18,230 bases of DNA from an uncultured Acetatifactor sp. (GTDB lineage: Bacteria > Bacillota > Clostridia > Lachnospirales > Lachnospiraceae). The position numbers were made by a program, and so were the translations under genes. The stretch's first letter is position 1. Each line of letters begins with the position of its first letter. Shown one piece after another: positions 6,177-13,578 of this stretch. The notes below the pieces were generated by a model, which worked only from the letters and a program-made list of their open reading frames with translations, had not been told where the DNA came from and did no database searches. Location: NCBI GenBank assembly GCA_910578215.1, contig CAJTPH010000050.1, positions 2,259 through 20,488 on the forward strand. Reading direction: 5' to 3'.

Positions 6177-7514
6177 TTACCGGTTGGGAAGGCAGAGGCC
6201 TTCGCAGTCCGATATGTCAAAGGGCTGCTCCATATATTCCTTCATATCCTCGTCCACAGTCACCTTCAGATTGCTGAAGGTGATATTTTTTGCATTGCGG
6301 GCAAACACGGCGTTCAGCGAGCCCTCCAGGATGGTGTTGCCCTGGCAGGGACGCAGGTCGTGGAGGTTTTTCTGCCAGTCCGTGCGCTTTACCAGGTGGA
6401 GGGAGACATCCTCAAAGGCAATGTCGCTGATGTTGCGGCTTTCGTCCCCATAGATGAGGATTCCGTTTTCACCGGTGCAGTTGATGTGGGAGAAGGTTAC
6501 ATTGCGGATGCTTCCCGCCTGCGTATCATCCTTCCGGCGGAGGGCGGTGATGGCGATGGGCTCTGCCTCTCCCCACCAGTACAGCTTGGAAAAGAGCCGG
6601 GTATCAATATTTATGTTGGAAAAGATTACGTTTTCAATGCAGCCCTTATCCCGAAGCTGCAGGGAAATGCCTCTGTTGGTGCGGCTGATATTGCAGTTCT
6701 GAACGATGATGTTGCGGAAGGGGGCTTCGCTCTCCGTGCCGAATTTGATGGCGGCGCTGGTGGAGATCAGGGTGCAGCCTGACACCACGATATTTTCACA
6801 GCCGCCGTACTTCATGGCATGGGAGGTATTTTTAAACACGATGCAATCGTCCGCGCATTCAATATGACAGTTGGTAATGCGCACATTTTTGCAGTGGTCG
6901 GGATCGATGCCGTCGCAGTTGGCAAGCCGCAGGCTGTTGAGAATGCGTATGCCGTCGATCAGGACGTCGGAGCATCCAACCATGTGGGTGGTCCAGAAGC
7001 CGCTTCCCGTCAGCGTGACCTGGGTGAGGGTAAGGTGTTCCACATGCTCCAGAAATAACAGCGGTACCCTGGGGTAAAAGCTTCCGTCGATGTGCCAGGG
7101 AGAGACGGCGCCATAGAAGATTTCCTCATTGCCGTCGATTTTGCCAAACCCGGTGATGGAGACATATTCGCAGTCCTTGGCATAGATAAAATAGAGGGAG
7201 GGCTGTCCTGCATACTCGCAATTCAGGTAGGTAGGCTGGGAAAGCAGCTCCGGTTCAGACGTCTGTCCGCCGGGCAGGTTAAAGTCCTCCAGATGGTCGC
7301 TTGCCTTGAGCACGGCGCCCATTTCCAGATGAAGCTCCACATGGGAACGCAGGACAAGGGCGCCTGCACGGTAAGTACAGCCGCCGTCCAAGACAACCTT
7401 ACCGCCTCCGTTTTTGTGACATGTGTCGATTGCCGCCTGAATGGCGGCGGTATCGCTGCGGCTGCCGTCTCCCACGGCGCCGAAATCCTTTGCTCTGTAA
7501 ATCATAATTTTCAT
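6177..7514 (-). CDS. Glycoside hydrolase family 28 (polygalacturonase-like) protein
   Basis: 445 aa. The N-terminus AKDFGAVGDGSRSDTAAIQAAID is the standard opening of pectinase-type beta-helix proteins, and repeated parallel beta-helix rungs (NVRITNC, NIVVSGC, NIIVQNC, NVIFSNI) follow. Of the GH28 active-site motifs, N-x-D is present as NCDGIDPD (199-206) and the Asp pair as ADD (221-223). The usual Gly-His-Gly is replaced by STSAAIKFG (251-259), and the RIK segment by RGISLQLRD (281-289). It is therefore a divergent member, and the substrate (galacturonide or another polysaccharide) is open. There is no signal peptide, so the protein is probably cytoplasmic and may act on imported oligosaccharides. 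AAGGA precedes the ATG at 7514; an alternative ATG lies at 7505. No transporter or other sugar gene is adjacent. Confidence 0.93.
   Translation of the reverse strand: MKIMIYRAKDFGAVGDGSRSDTAAIQAAIDTCHKNGGGKVVLDGGCTYRAGALVLRSHVELHLEMGAVLKASDHLEDFNLPGGQTSEPELLSQPTYLNCEYAGQPSLYFIYAKDCEYVSITGFGKIDGNEEIFYGAVSPWHIDGSFYPRVPLLFLEHVEHLTLTQVTLTGSGFWTTHMVGCSDVLIDGIRILNSLRLANCDGIDPDHCKNVRITNCHIECADDCIVFKNTSHAMKYGGCENIVVSGCTLISTSAAIKFGTESEAPFRNIIVQNCNISRTNRGISLQLRDKGCIENVIFSNINIDTRLFSKLYWWGEAEPIAITALRRKDDTQAGSIRNVTFSHINCTGENGILIYGDESRNISDIAFEDVSLHLVKRTDWQKNLHDLRPCQGNTILEGSLNAVFARNAKNITFSNLKVTVDEDMKEYMEQPFDISDCEGLCLPNR
6260..6291 (+). terminator. Intrinsic terminator inside the GH28 gene, serving the methyltransferase
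   Basis: TCACCTTCAG (6260-6269) pairs perfectly over ten bases with CTGAAGGTGA (6274-6283) around an ATTG loop, followed by TATTTTTT (6284-6291). The T-run lies only on the plus-strand side, 88 bases past the methyltransferase stop. The element is therefore directional and sits antisense within the GH28 C-terminal codons. Confidence 0.8.
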
Positions 7515-7530
7515 CCTGTCCTTTCTGCTT

Positions 7531-7629
7531 ATAGTGTGTCATGCCCGCGGCCGAAATGCTGCATCCGCGCCCATAAAATTAACCTTTTGTACGTTCATAG
7601 TGTATCATGGCTGCGGTCAAAATGCTACT
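7531..7629 (-). repeat. Two imperfect direct repeats upstream of GH28 (possible duplicated promoter/operator)
   Basis: A block of about 32 bases at 7531-7562 (ATAGTGTGTCATGCCC...) recurs at 7597-7628 (ATAGTGTATCATGGCT...), with about 26 of 32 bases identical and an offset of 66. On the minus strand the distal copy reads TTGACC, then CACTATGAA 12 bases on. The copy nearer GH28 reads TTCGGC, then CACTATAAG at the same distance. Both could be promoters or binding sites facing GH28. The whole 304-base gap 7515-7818 contains nothing else I can name apart from the response regulator ribosome binding site. Confidence 0.6.
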
Positions 7630-7818
7630 GCCTCATGAATGATTTGGGGCAGTGTTTAAATAAAAAATATGGTTGTTAAGACGGCAGAAACATGATAAAT
7701 TAAGCGTGACGGTCATTGTCTGCATGTAAGGCTTGACGCGTCGGTTTATGATTCAGAGCCTGGGAATTTTTTTGAGGATAATCACATTTGGCATTAAACA
7801 GAGCCGGGAGGCAGCAGA

Positions 7819-8478
7819 ATGATTTTAATAATAGAGGATGACAGGAATATTAATAATCTGCTATGCGGCATACTGAAGCAAAGCGGTTACGAGGTGCAAA
7901 GCGTGTTCAACGGATGGGATGGCTATGAGCTTGCGTTGCAGCATGAGTACAGCCTTATTTTGATGGATCTGATGCTCCCCTTTAAGAGCGGGGAGGAGAT
8001 CCTGCGGGAGCTGCGGGTCAGGAAGAATACGCCTGTCATTGTACTGTCGGCAAAAAATGCGGTCTATAACAGAATTGAGGTGCTGCGTCTTGGCGCTGAT
8101 GATTTTATCTGCAAGCCCTTTGATATTGATGAGGTAATGCTTAGGATTGAAGCCGTGCTTCGCAGGACGAAGGGGGCGCAGTCTGCCTTAGCGTTTAAGG
8201 ATATGAGGCTGGATAAGGATTCAAAACGCGTTTTTGTCTGCGGCCGGGAGGTCAGCTGTACGGCGATGGAATATGCGATTCTTGAGACCATGCTGTCCAA
8301 TCCCAATAAGATCTTCTCTAAAAGAAATTTATTTGAGAGCGTTACCGGAGACGAATATTTAAGCGATGAGAATACCATGAATGTGCATATAAGCAATCTT
8401 AGAAAAAAGATAGGGAGGTTCACGGAGGAGGCCTATATTGAAACGGTATACGGCATGGGATATCGTCTGGCAAATTAA
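7819..8478 (+). CDS. OmpR-family response regulator
   Basis: 219 aa. The receiver domain (1-115) has the acidic pocket at E6-D7-D8, phospho-acceptor Asp50 (LILMDLMLP), Ser77 (VLSAKN) and Lys99 (CKPFD). The C-terminal winged helix (about 122-219) ends in ENTMNVHISNLRKKI and the hairpin IETVYGMGYRL, which is diagnostic of OmpR/PhoB regulators. GGGAGG precedes the ATG. It heads a cassette with an ABC ATPase, a permease and a histidine kinase. In clostridia and bacilli such regulators (BceR/CprR type) induce the transporter in response to peptide antibiotics. A direct repeat just downstream is a candidate target. Confidence 0.96.
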   Translation: MILIIEDDRNINNLLCGILKQSGYEVQSVFNGWDGYELALQHEYSLILMDLMLPFKSGEEILRELRVRKNTPVIVLSAKNAVYNRIEVLRLGADDFICKPFDIDEVMLRIEAVLRRTKGAQSALAFKDMRLDKDSKRVFVCGREVSCTAMEYAILETMLSNPNKIFSKRNLFESVTGDEYLSDENTMNVHISNLRKKIGRFTEEAYIETVYGMGYRLAN

Positions 8479-8519
8479 GAGCTTATGATTCAGGCTTCCC
8501 GATTTTGTTCTCTTAATTA

Positions 8520-8536
8520 AGGTTTTCTTTAGGTTT
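8520..8536 (+). promoter_or_regulatory. Direct repeat, candidate response-regulator box
   Basis: AGGTTT occurs at 8520-8525 and again at 8531-8536, an 11-base offset, next to the palindrome CTTAATTAAG (8512-8521). OmpR-type dimers bind direct repeats about one helical turn apart. The site lies in the 114-base gap between the regulator stop and the ATPase start. Confidence 0.35.
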
Positions 8537-8592
8537 CATAAAGCATGTTTTTAAGAGCATGTTATATCCTATGGTCGGAAAGGAGATTGCAT

Positions 8593-9516
8593 ATGAAGGA
8601 TATTGTTTTGCAAACGGAAAATCTGACCAAAAGGTATGGGAGCTCCACCGTACTTGACCATGTAAGCGTCAGGCTGGAAAAAAAGCACATATACGGGTTT
8701 ATTGGGGAAAACGGGGCAGGGAAAAGTACTTTTATGAAAATAGTCTCGGGGCTGGCTTTCCCCACGGAGGGTACTTATTCCATTATGGGGCAGGCTTCGG
8801 CTCCGGGCAGGGAAAGAATGCGAAAATATATCGGCAGCATGATCGAGGCCCCGGCGCTGTATCCGGGCTTCAGCGTCATTCAGAATCTGGAATTGCAGAG
8901 AACCCTGACGGGGAATCCGGATAAGGCAGCCTGTGACAGGGTGCTGGAGACGGTGGGATTGTGGGAGGTCAGACACAAGAAGGCGCATGCCCTGTCCATG
9001 GGTATGAAGCAGCGTCTGGGCATTGCGTTTGCCCTGATAGGCAATCCCAGGCTTTTGATACTGGATGAGCCCATCAACGGTCTTGACCCAAAAAATATTG
9101 TGACCCTGCGCGGTCTGCTGCAGAGGCTGAATGAGGAAAACGACATTACGATCTTTATATCCAGCCATATTCTGAGCGAGCTGTACCGGATTGCCACGGA
9201 TTATATTTTCATTCACAGGGGTAAGATCGCAGCTGCCCTGACGCATGATGAGCTGGAAGCGAAATGCGGGAGGTATGTCCGCATTAAGACGGACGCCGTG
9301 CCGTTTGCGCTCACCGTCCTGGATCAGACTCTGGAGCATCCGGAGTATAAGGTGGTGTCGGCAAAAGAGATTCATCTATATTCGGATTTGGACAGGGTGG
9401 AGGATATTGCCAGGACGTTTATGCAAAAGGAGATAGTGGTAACGGAGCTGTCCGTTACGGAGAATACCCTGGAAGACTTTTTTCTGGAAATTACGGGAGG
9501 TGTCAGTCATGTGTAA
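8593..9516 (+). CDS. ABC transporter ATPase, BcrA/lantibiotic-immunity type
   Basis: 307 aa from the ATG at 8593, which follows GGAAAGGAG. It has Walker A GENGAGKST (38-46), the signature LSMGMKQR (134-141), Walker B LLILDEP (154-160) and the switch His in SSHILSE. The segment IEAPALYPGFSVIQNLEL after the Q-loop region, and the LSMGMKQR form of the signature, are typical of the BcrA/SpaF/CprA subgroup. These energise small ABC-2 permeases that expel bacitracin, lantibiotics or similar peptides. A C-terminal accessory region (about 215-307) follows. Its last codons overlap the permease start by 8 bases, so the two are translationally coupled. The substrate is inferred from family only. Confidence 0.95.
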   Translation: MKDIVLQTENLTKRYGSSTVLDHVSVRLEKKHIYGFIGENGAGKSTFMKIVSGLAFPTEGTYSIMGQASAPGRERMRKYIGSMIEAPALYPGFSVIQNLELQRTLTGNPDKAACDRVLETVGLWEVRHKKAHALSMGMKQRLGIAFALIGNPRLLILDEPINGLDPKNIVTLRGLLQRLNEENDITIFISSHILSELYRIATDYIFIHRGKIAAALTHDELEAKCGRYVRIKTDAVPFALTVLDQTLEHPEYKVVSAKEIHLYSDLDRVEDIARTFMQKEIVVTELSVTENTLEDFFLEITGGVSHV

Positions 9517-10207
9517 TCAACTGAGAGTGGCGCTCTTTAAATTAAGGCATTTTTGGATATTTTATCTGGCTGCCGCGGGTATGGGCGCCGCCGGCTTTTC
9601 GTATGGCAATATAAAGCTGGCGGAAATAGGCTTTGATGTATATGAAGCGTTTGCGGAGGCAAACTGTGATACGTCTTTCGTATTTATACTGGCGCTGGTA
9701 ACGGCATGGTTTATGGGCAGCGATTTCAGTAATCGTACCATCCAGCATGAAATAGCGTTGGGGCACAGCCGCTGGTCGGTGCTGGGAGTCAGGGTAGTGC
9801 CGGCGATTCTGTCAGGGATCGTTTTACATTGTGTATACGTTTTTTCCACCATGATCGGCGTAGGGGTGCGGGCGGGTTTTGACGGCGGAAGGTTTACGGT
9901 CCGCGACATCCTGTGGTATGCTGTGATATTGCTGCAGCTGTCCGCAATTCAGGGAATCGTCACATTGATCACGTTTATATGCGCAAAGGCGCCCGGAGCA
10001 ATTGCGGCGTCCGTATGTATTATCTTTATAGGCTGCAATCTTCTTCGCAACTTCTTTGACGGGGTATTGTTTACCAGATCCGTGTTTTGCTTTGTACGGG
10101 AAAACGGGTATGAAATCCTGGGTCCTACAAGCGTGGCGGCTGCGGTTACATTAGCGGCCTCGATCGCTCTGACACATTTTATATTCAGGAAAAAAGAGAT
10201 CAGATAA
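9509..10207 (+). CDS. ABC-2 type permease subunit
   Basis: 232 aa from the ATG at 9509, which follows GGGAGG (9495-9500) by 8 bases. An in-frame GTG at 9500 lies on top of that site and is rejected. About six hydrophobic segments are visible, the first at about 13-33 and the last at about 205-225. The cytoplasmic loop WFMGSDFSNRTIQHEIALGHSRWSV between the first two helices is the coupling-helix motif of ABC-2 permeases. It is the membrane partner of the preceding ATPase. Only one permease is present, whereas CprABC and SpaFEG systems have two, so it would work as a homodimer like BcrB. Confidence 0.9.
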   Translation: MCNQLRVALFKLRHFWIFYLAAAGMGAAGFSYGNIKLAEIGFDVYEAFAEANCDTSFVFILALVTAWFMGSDFSNRTIQHEIALGHSRWSVLGVRVVPAILSGIVLHCVYVFSTMIGVGVRAGFDGGRFTVRDILWYAVILLQLSAIQGIVTLITFICAKAPGAIAASVCIIFIGCNLLRNFFDGVLFTRSVFCFVRENGYEILGPTSVAAAVTLAASIALTHFIFRKKEIR

Positions 10208-10224
10208 GGGAGGAGGCGGTGATA

Positions 10225-11121
10225 ATGGTCTGTACGATTATAATAGTATTGCTTATTGCCGCCTCTTTTTCGTTTTTAAAGCTTTGGCTCATCAAGCGTC
10301 AGCTCAAAGGAATGAAAAAACAGATGGAGCGGCAGGGAGAAGGCTTTATTTCCGTGGATTTTGTGGACCGGGATGTGGAGGCTGTTGCACTGAAATTTAA
10401 CGAGACCCTTGGCCTGCTCCGAAAGGTAAAAGCGGAGGCCGTAAAGAGCGAACAGGCTATGAAGGCGTCCGTCTCCATGATCTCTCACGATATGCGCACG
10501 CCCCTTACGTCTGTCATAGGGTATCTGCAGCTTGCCGGGAAAAGCTGCAGGGAGGAGGATGTCTTAAAGAACATTAACGTTGCCCTGGAGAGAGCGGAAT
10601 ACTCCGGCAGGCTTATCGACGATTTTTTCGAGTTATCCGTGGTTGATTCGGACCGTTATAGCCCTGTGATGGAGAGGGTAAATATCTGCGAGGCGGTTTG
10701 CGAGGAGATTCTGGCAGGCTATCCGGAGTTTGAAAAAAAGGGAATTACGCCACTGTTCGGACAGGCGGACGATGCCATATGGGTATGGGCGGACAGGAAG
10801 CTGTTGTCCAGGGTAATGCAGAACCTGATTTCCAACGGAATAAAATATTCTGCAGGCAAAATGTTTTTTAAGGTTTCCAAGGGCGACAAAATAACCATAT
10901 CCGTGTCCAATTCCATTTCGGAAGCCCTTTCCGGTACTGTTGACACGGAAAAAATATTTGACAGGTTTTACCGGGCGGACGCCTCGCAAAGCAGCGCGGG
11001 GGCAGGCCTGGGGCTGTATATTTGCCGAAAAATGACAGAAGGGATGAACGGCGGCATATCGGCTTCCTGCAGCGATAATATGCTGACCGTGAAAATTGAA
11101 CTCATTTCTGCAAAAATCTGA
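10225..11121 (+). CDS. Sensor histidine kinase with a single N-terminal membrane segment
   Basis: 298 aa. The ATG at 10225 is 8 bases after AGGAGG (10211-10216); an upstream GTG at 10219 is only 2 bases away from it. One hydrophobic helix (residues 2-23) anchors the protein, and there is no extracellular sensor domain. The H-box is SMISHDMRTPLTSVIGYL with His88. The N-box NLISNGIKYS (200-209), the DRFYRAD F-box and the G-box GAGLGLYI (259-266) form the ATPase domain. This minimal, sensor-less layout is typical of kinases that sense through their partner ABC transporter. It is the last gene of the cassette and the likely partner of the regulator at 7819-8478. Confidence 0.95.
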   Translation: MVCTIIIVLLIAASFSFLKLWLIKRQLKGMKKQMERQGEGFISVDFVDRDVEAVALKFNETLGLLRKVKAEAVKSEQAMKASVSMISHDMRTPLTSVIGYLQLAGKSCREEDVLKNINVALERAEYSGRLIDDFFELSVVDSDRYSPVMERVNICEAVCEEILAGYPEFEKKGITPLFGQADDAIWVWADRKLLSRVMQNLISNGIKYSAGKMFFKVSKGDKITISVSNSISEALSGTVDTEKIFDRFYRADASQSSAGAGLGLYICRKMTEGMNGGISASCSDNMLTVKIELISAKI

Positions 11122-11171
11122 TTTTATCTAAAGTGCATTCTTCATTCCTGCGGGCAATGAGCCAAGCGGAT

Positions 11172-11240
11172 GCTGCGGGGGCAGAGCTCCCGCAGCTTGC
11201 CGTACTGTAGGATTGATACCCCGTCAGCTTGCCGCGGGGT
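11172..11240 (+). terminator. Tandem hairpins after the histidine kinase (terminator / repeat element)
   Basis: GCTGCGGG (11172-11179) pairs perfectly with CCCGCAGC (11189-11196). A second hairpin, ACCCCG (11218-11223) with CGGGGT (11235-11240), is followed by CTTTGATT, a weak U-tract. The ten-base word CAGCTTGCCG occurs at 11193-11202 and again as the loop of the second hairpin (11225-11234). The pair probably ends the ABC cassette transcript and may be a dispersed intergenic element. Confidence 0.5.
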
Positions 11241-11314
11241 CTTTGATTATCGGGCAGTTCCCTTTGAATTCAGCACGCTTCTACATAACATTTCACTTTT
11301 TGACAAATTAAACT

Positions 11315-11344
11315 GTGGCATAGTGTTGAAGAATATGGTACAAT
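11315..11344 (+). promoter_or_regulatory. Candidate promoter of gdpP
   Basis: An extended -10 TGG-TACAAT (11336-11344) is clear. The best -35 is GTGGCA (11315-11320), with an 18-base spacer. A consensus TTGACA lies further upstream (11300-11305) but has no -10 at a proper distance. The leader would be about 105 bases long. Confidence 0.5.
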
Positions 11345-11370
11345 AAATGCATCTTTATTGTGAAAAAGAA

Positions 11371-11448
11371 ATGCCGAAGGGCATGTGGAGCGGTCAGAGA
11401 GCTGTCCGCGGCCGGAGGAAAACCGGTCCTGTCCTCTTCGTTATGAGG
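11371..11448 (+). promoter_or_regulatory. Structured 5-prime leader of gdpP
   Basis: Three consecutive hairpins are visible. ATGCC (11371-11375) pairs with GGCAT (11380-11384). GCGG-T-CAG (11390-11397) pairs with CTG-T-CCGC (11402-11409) around one T-T mismatch. GGCCGG (11410-11415) pairs with CCGGTC (11423-11428). Then CCTC (11433-11436) can pair with the Shine-Dalgarno GAGG (11445-11448), or instead with GAGG at 11415-11418. The features of the known ydaO-type c-di-AMP riboswitch are not recognisable. Confidence 0.45.
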
Positions 11449-11455
11449 TATTCAT

Positions 11456-13507
11456 ATGAGAACTAGAATAAAGCTGAAAGGCCGTGTTAAGGCTTATATA
11501 AGGTACAGTATTTATCTGTCGATTCTTTTGTGTATTGTTGATGTGGGGATCTTTCTGATAAATATCAGGGCGGGCGCGCTTCTTGCGGGCTACGCGGCCA
11601 TTCACCTTATAATCACCCTGACCCTGTATTTCTATAACAAACCGATTATAATGAACGAGCTGATCAGCTTTGCCACGGAGTACGGGCAGATTCAGAGAAA
11701 GCTGCTCAGGGAGCTGGAGCTGCCGTATGCCCTGCTTGACGACCGGGGAAAGGTGATCTGGACAAACGCGGCCTTTGAGACCGTGATCCGGCAGCCCAAG
11801 GGCTACAATAAGTCTATTACTTCCTTGTTTCCTGCCATTACAAGGGACCGCCTGCCGGATGACAGCGAGATGGATGAGGCGCAGTACGAGCTGGAGTTTG
11901 AGGGCAGCGAGTATGTGGCCAAATTCAAAAAGATTACGTTAAAGGATATTGCGGAGCACAGCGGTATCATAGACGCGGAGGGCTATAACGGGTATCTGAT
12001 AGCCGTTTACCTCTTTGATGAGACGGCATTGCATATTGCGCTGCAGGAGGTGGACGACCAGAGCCTTGCTGTGGGTATGGTCTACCTTGACAATTACGAT
12101 GAGGCTCTGGAAAGCGTGGAGGAGGTAAGGCGTTCTCTTTTGACAGCGCTTATTGAGAGAAAGGTGAATAAGTATATTTCCGCCCTGGACGGCATCTGCA
12201 AGAAGCTGGAAAAGGACAAGTATCTTATTATCCTTCGCAAGAGGGCGGTGGCGCAGCTTCAGGAGCAGCGTTTTGATTTGCTGGAGGATGTCAAGACGGT
12301 CAATATAGGAAATGAAATGGCGGTGACCATCAGTATAGGCGTGGGTCTGGATGGCTTAAGCTATGCGCAGAACTATGAGTTTGCCCGCAATGCCATCGAT
12401 CTTGCCTTGGGACGGGGCGGAGATCAGGCGGTCGTAAAGACGCCGGAGAGCATAACCTATTATGGCGGCAAGAGCCAGCAGGTAGAGAAAAATACCCGTG
12501 TAAAGGCGCGTGTGAAGGCGCATGCCCTGCGGGAAATTATTACCGGCAAGGATCAGGTGCTTGTCATGGGGCACAGGATGGCTGACGCGGACAGCTTCGG
12601 CGCGGCGGTGGGGATTTACCGAATTGCGCAGACCCTTGGAAGAAAGGCACATATTGTACTGAATGACGTGGCGTCCACTATCGCGCCCATGGTGGAGCTT
12701 TTCCGGAATAATCCCGAGTATGAGGAAGACATGATCATAGGAAGCAGTCAGGCGATTGAGGCGGCAAACAGCAACACCGTGCTGGTGGTGGTGGACGTGA
12801 ATAAGCCTTCTATAACGGAGTGTCCCGATCTGCTTCGCTTCTGCAAGTCCGTGGTGGTGCTGGATCATCACAGACAGGGCTCCGAGACTGTGGAAAACGC
12901 CACGCTGTCCTATGTGGAGCCTTATGCATCCTCGGCTTCGGAGATGGTGTCGGAGATATTGCAGTATACCTATGACAATATTAAGATCCATTCGGAGGAG
13001 GCGGATTGTATGTATGCCGGCATCATGGTGGATACCAACAATTTCCTTACCAAGACCGGTGTGCGTACCTTTGAGGCAGCCGCCTTCCTGCGGCGCAACG
13101 GCGCGGATGTGACGCGGGTGCGCAAGCTGTTCCGGGAGGAGGCGATAGAGTATAAGGCGAGGGCCGACGCCGTCAGCCAGGCGGAAATCTATAAGCAATG
13201 CTTTGCCATTTCCATCTGCAATGCGGAGGATCTCCCCAGTCCCACCGTTATCGGGGCACAGGCGGCAAACGAGCTTTTGAACATCCGCGGCGTTAAGGCA
13301 AGCTTTGTGCTGACGGATTATCAGGGAAAAATATACATCAGCGCCCGTTCCATAGACGAGGTAAACGTGCAGCTGATCATGGAGCGCATGGGCGGCGGCG
13401 GTCATATGAGCACCGCGGCGTGCCAGATGGAGGGCGTGGGCATTATAGAAGCCATCGGCGCATTAAAGAGAACCATTGACAGCATGCTTGAAAATAATGA
13501 AATTTGA
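11456..13507 (+). CDS. gdpP: Cyclic di-AMP phosphodiesterase GdpP
   Basis: 683 aa. It has two membrane helices (about 16-36 and 42-60), a PAS-like domain (about 80-195) and a degenerate GGDEF domain (about 200-340) with GRGGDQAVVK at the signature position. A DHH domain (about 363-520) and a DHHA1 domain (about 590-675) follow. Catalytic metal ligands are visible: GHRMADADSFG (372-382), VVDVN with Asp447, LDHH (469-472) and DTN (526-528); the DHHA1 domain has GGGGH (646-650). The protein hydrolyses c-di-AMP to pApA at the membrane and so controls potassium and osmotic balance and wall stress. The motif reads MADADSFG where many homologues have NPDMDSIG; the acidic ligands are kept. In Bacillus the homologue yybT is directly followed by rplI, whereas here a small gene intervenes. 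Confidence 0.97.
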   Translation: MRTRIKLKGRVKAYIRYSIYLSILLCIVDVGIFLINIRAGALLAGYAAIHLIITLTLYFYNKPIIMNELISFATEYGQIQRKLLRELELPYALLDDRGKVIWTNAAFETVIRQPKGYNKSITSLFPAITRDRLPDDSEMDEAQYELEFEGSEYVAKFKKITLKDIAEHSGIIDAEGYNGYLIAVYLFDETALHIALQEVDDQSLAVGMVYLDNYDEALESVEEVRRSLLTALIERKVNKYISALDGICKKLEKDKYLIILRKRAVAQLQEQRFDLLEDVKTVNIGNEMAVTISIGVGLDGLSYAQNYEFARNAIDLALGRGGDQAVVKTPESITYYGGKSQQVEKNTRVKARVKAHALREIITGKDQVLVMGHRMADADSFGAAVGIYRIAQTLGRKAHIVLNDVASTIAPMVELFRNNPEYEEDMIIGSSQAIEAANSNTVLVVVDVNKPSITECPDLLRFCKSVVVLDHHRQGSETVENATLSYVEPYASSASEMVSEILQYTYDNIKIHSEEADCMYAGIMVDTNNFLTKTGVRTFEAAAFLRRNGADVTRVRKLFREEAIEYKARADAVSQAEIYKQCFAISICNAEDLPSPTVIGAQAANELLNIRGVKASFVLTDYQGKIYISARSIDEVNVQLIMERMGGGGHMSTAACQMEGVGIIEAIGALKRTIDSMLENNEI

Positions 13508-13578
13508 TAATATAGAAATATAGGTACTTCGTGGGAACGGTACGGTTTTGTGTTTTACATTGTTAGGAGGTTTGTTGT

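Noticed and set aside
6156..6782. Open frame of 208 codons on the plus strand
   Set aside because: Lies antisense to the well-supported GH28 gene, overlaps the methyltransferase end, and has no ribosome binding site or recognisable protein features.
11345..11455. Known ydaO-type c-di-AMP riboswitch before gdpP
   Set aside because: The leader is too short and lacks the conserved sequence blocks of that class. It is recorded only as an unassigned structured leader.
12356..13405. Open frame of 349 codons on the minus strand
   Set aside because: Antisense shadow of the gdpP DHH/DHHA1 region. The His-rich, low-complexity translation resembles no protein and there is no ribosome binding site.
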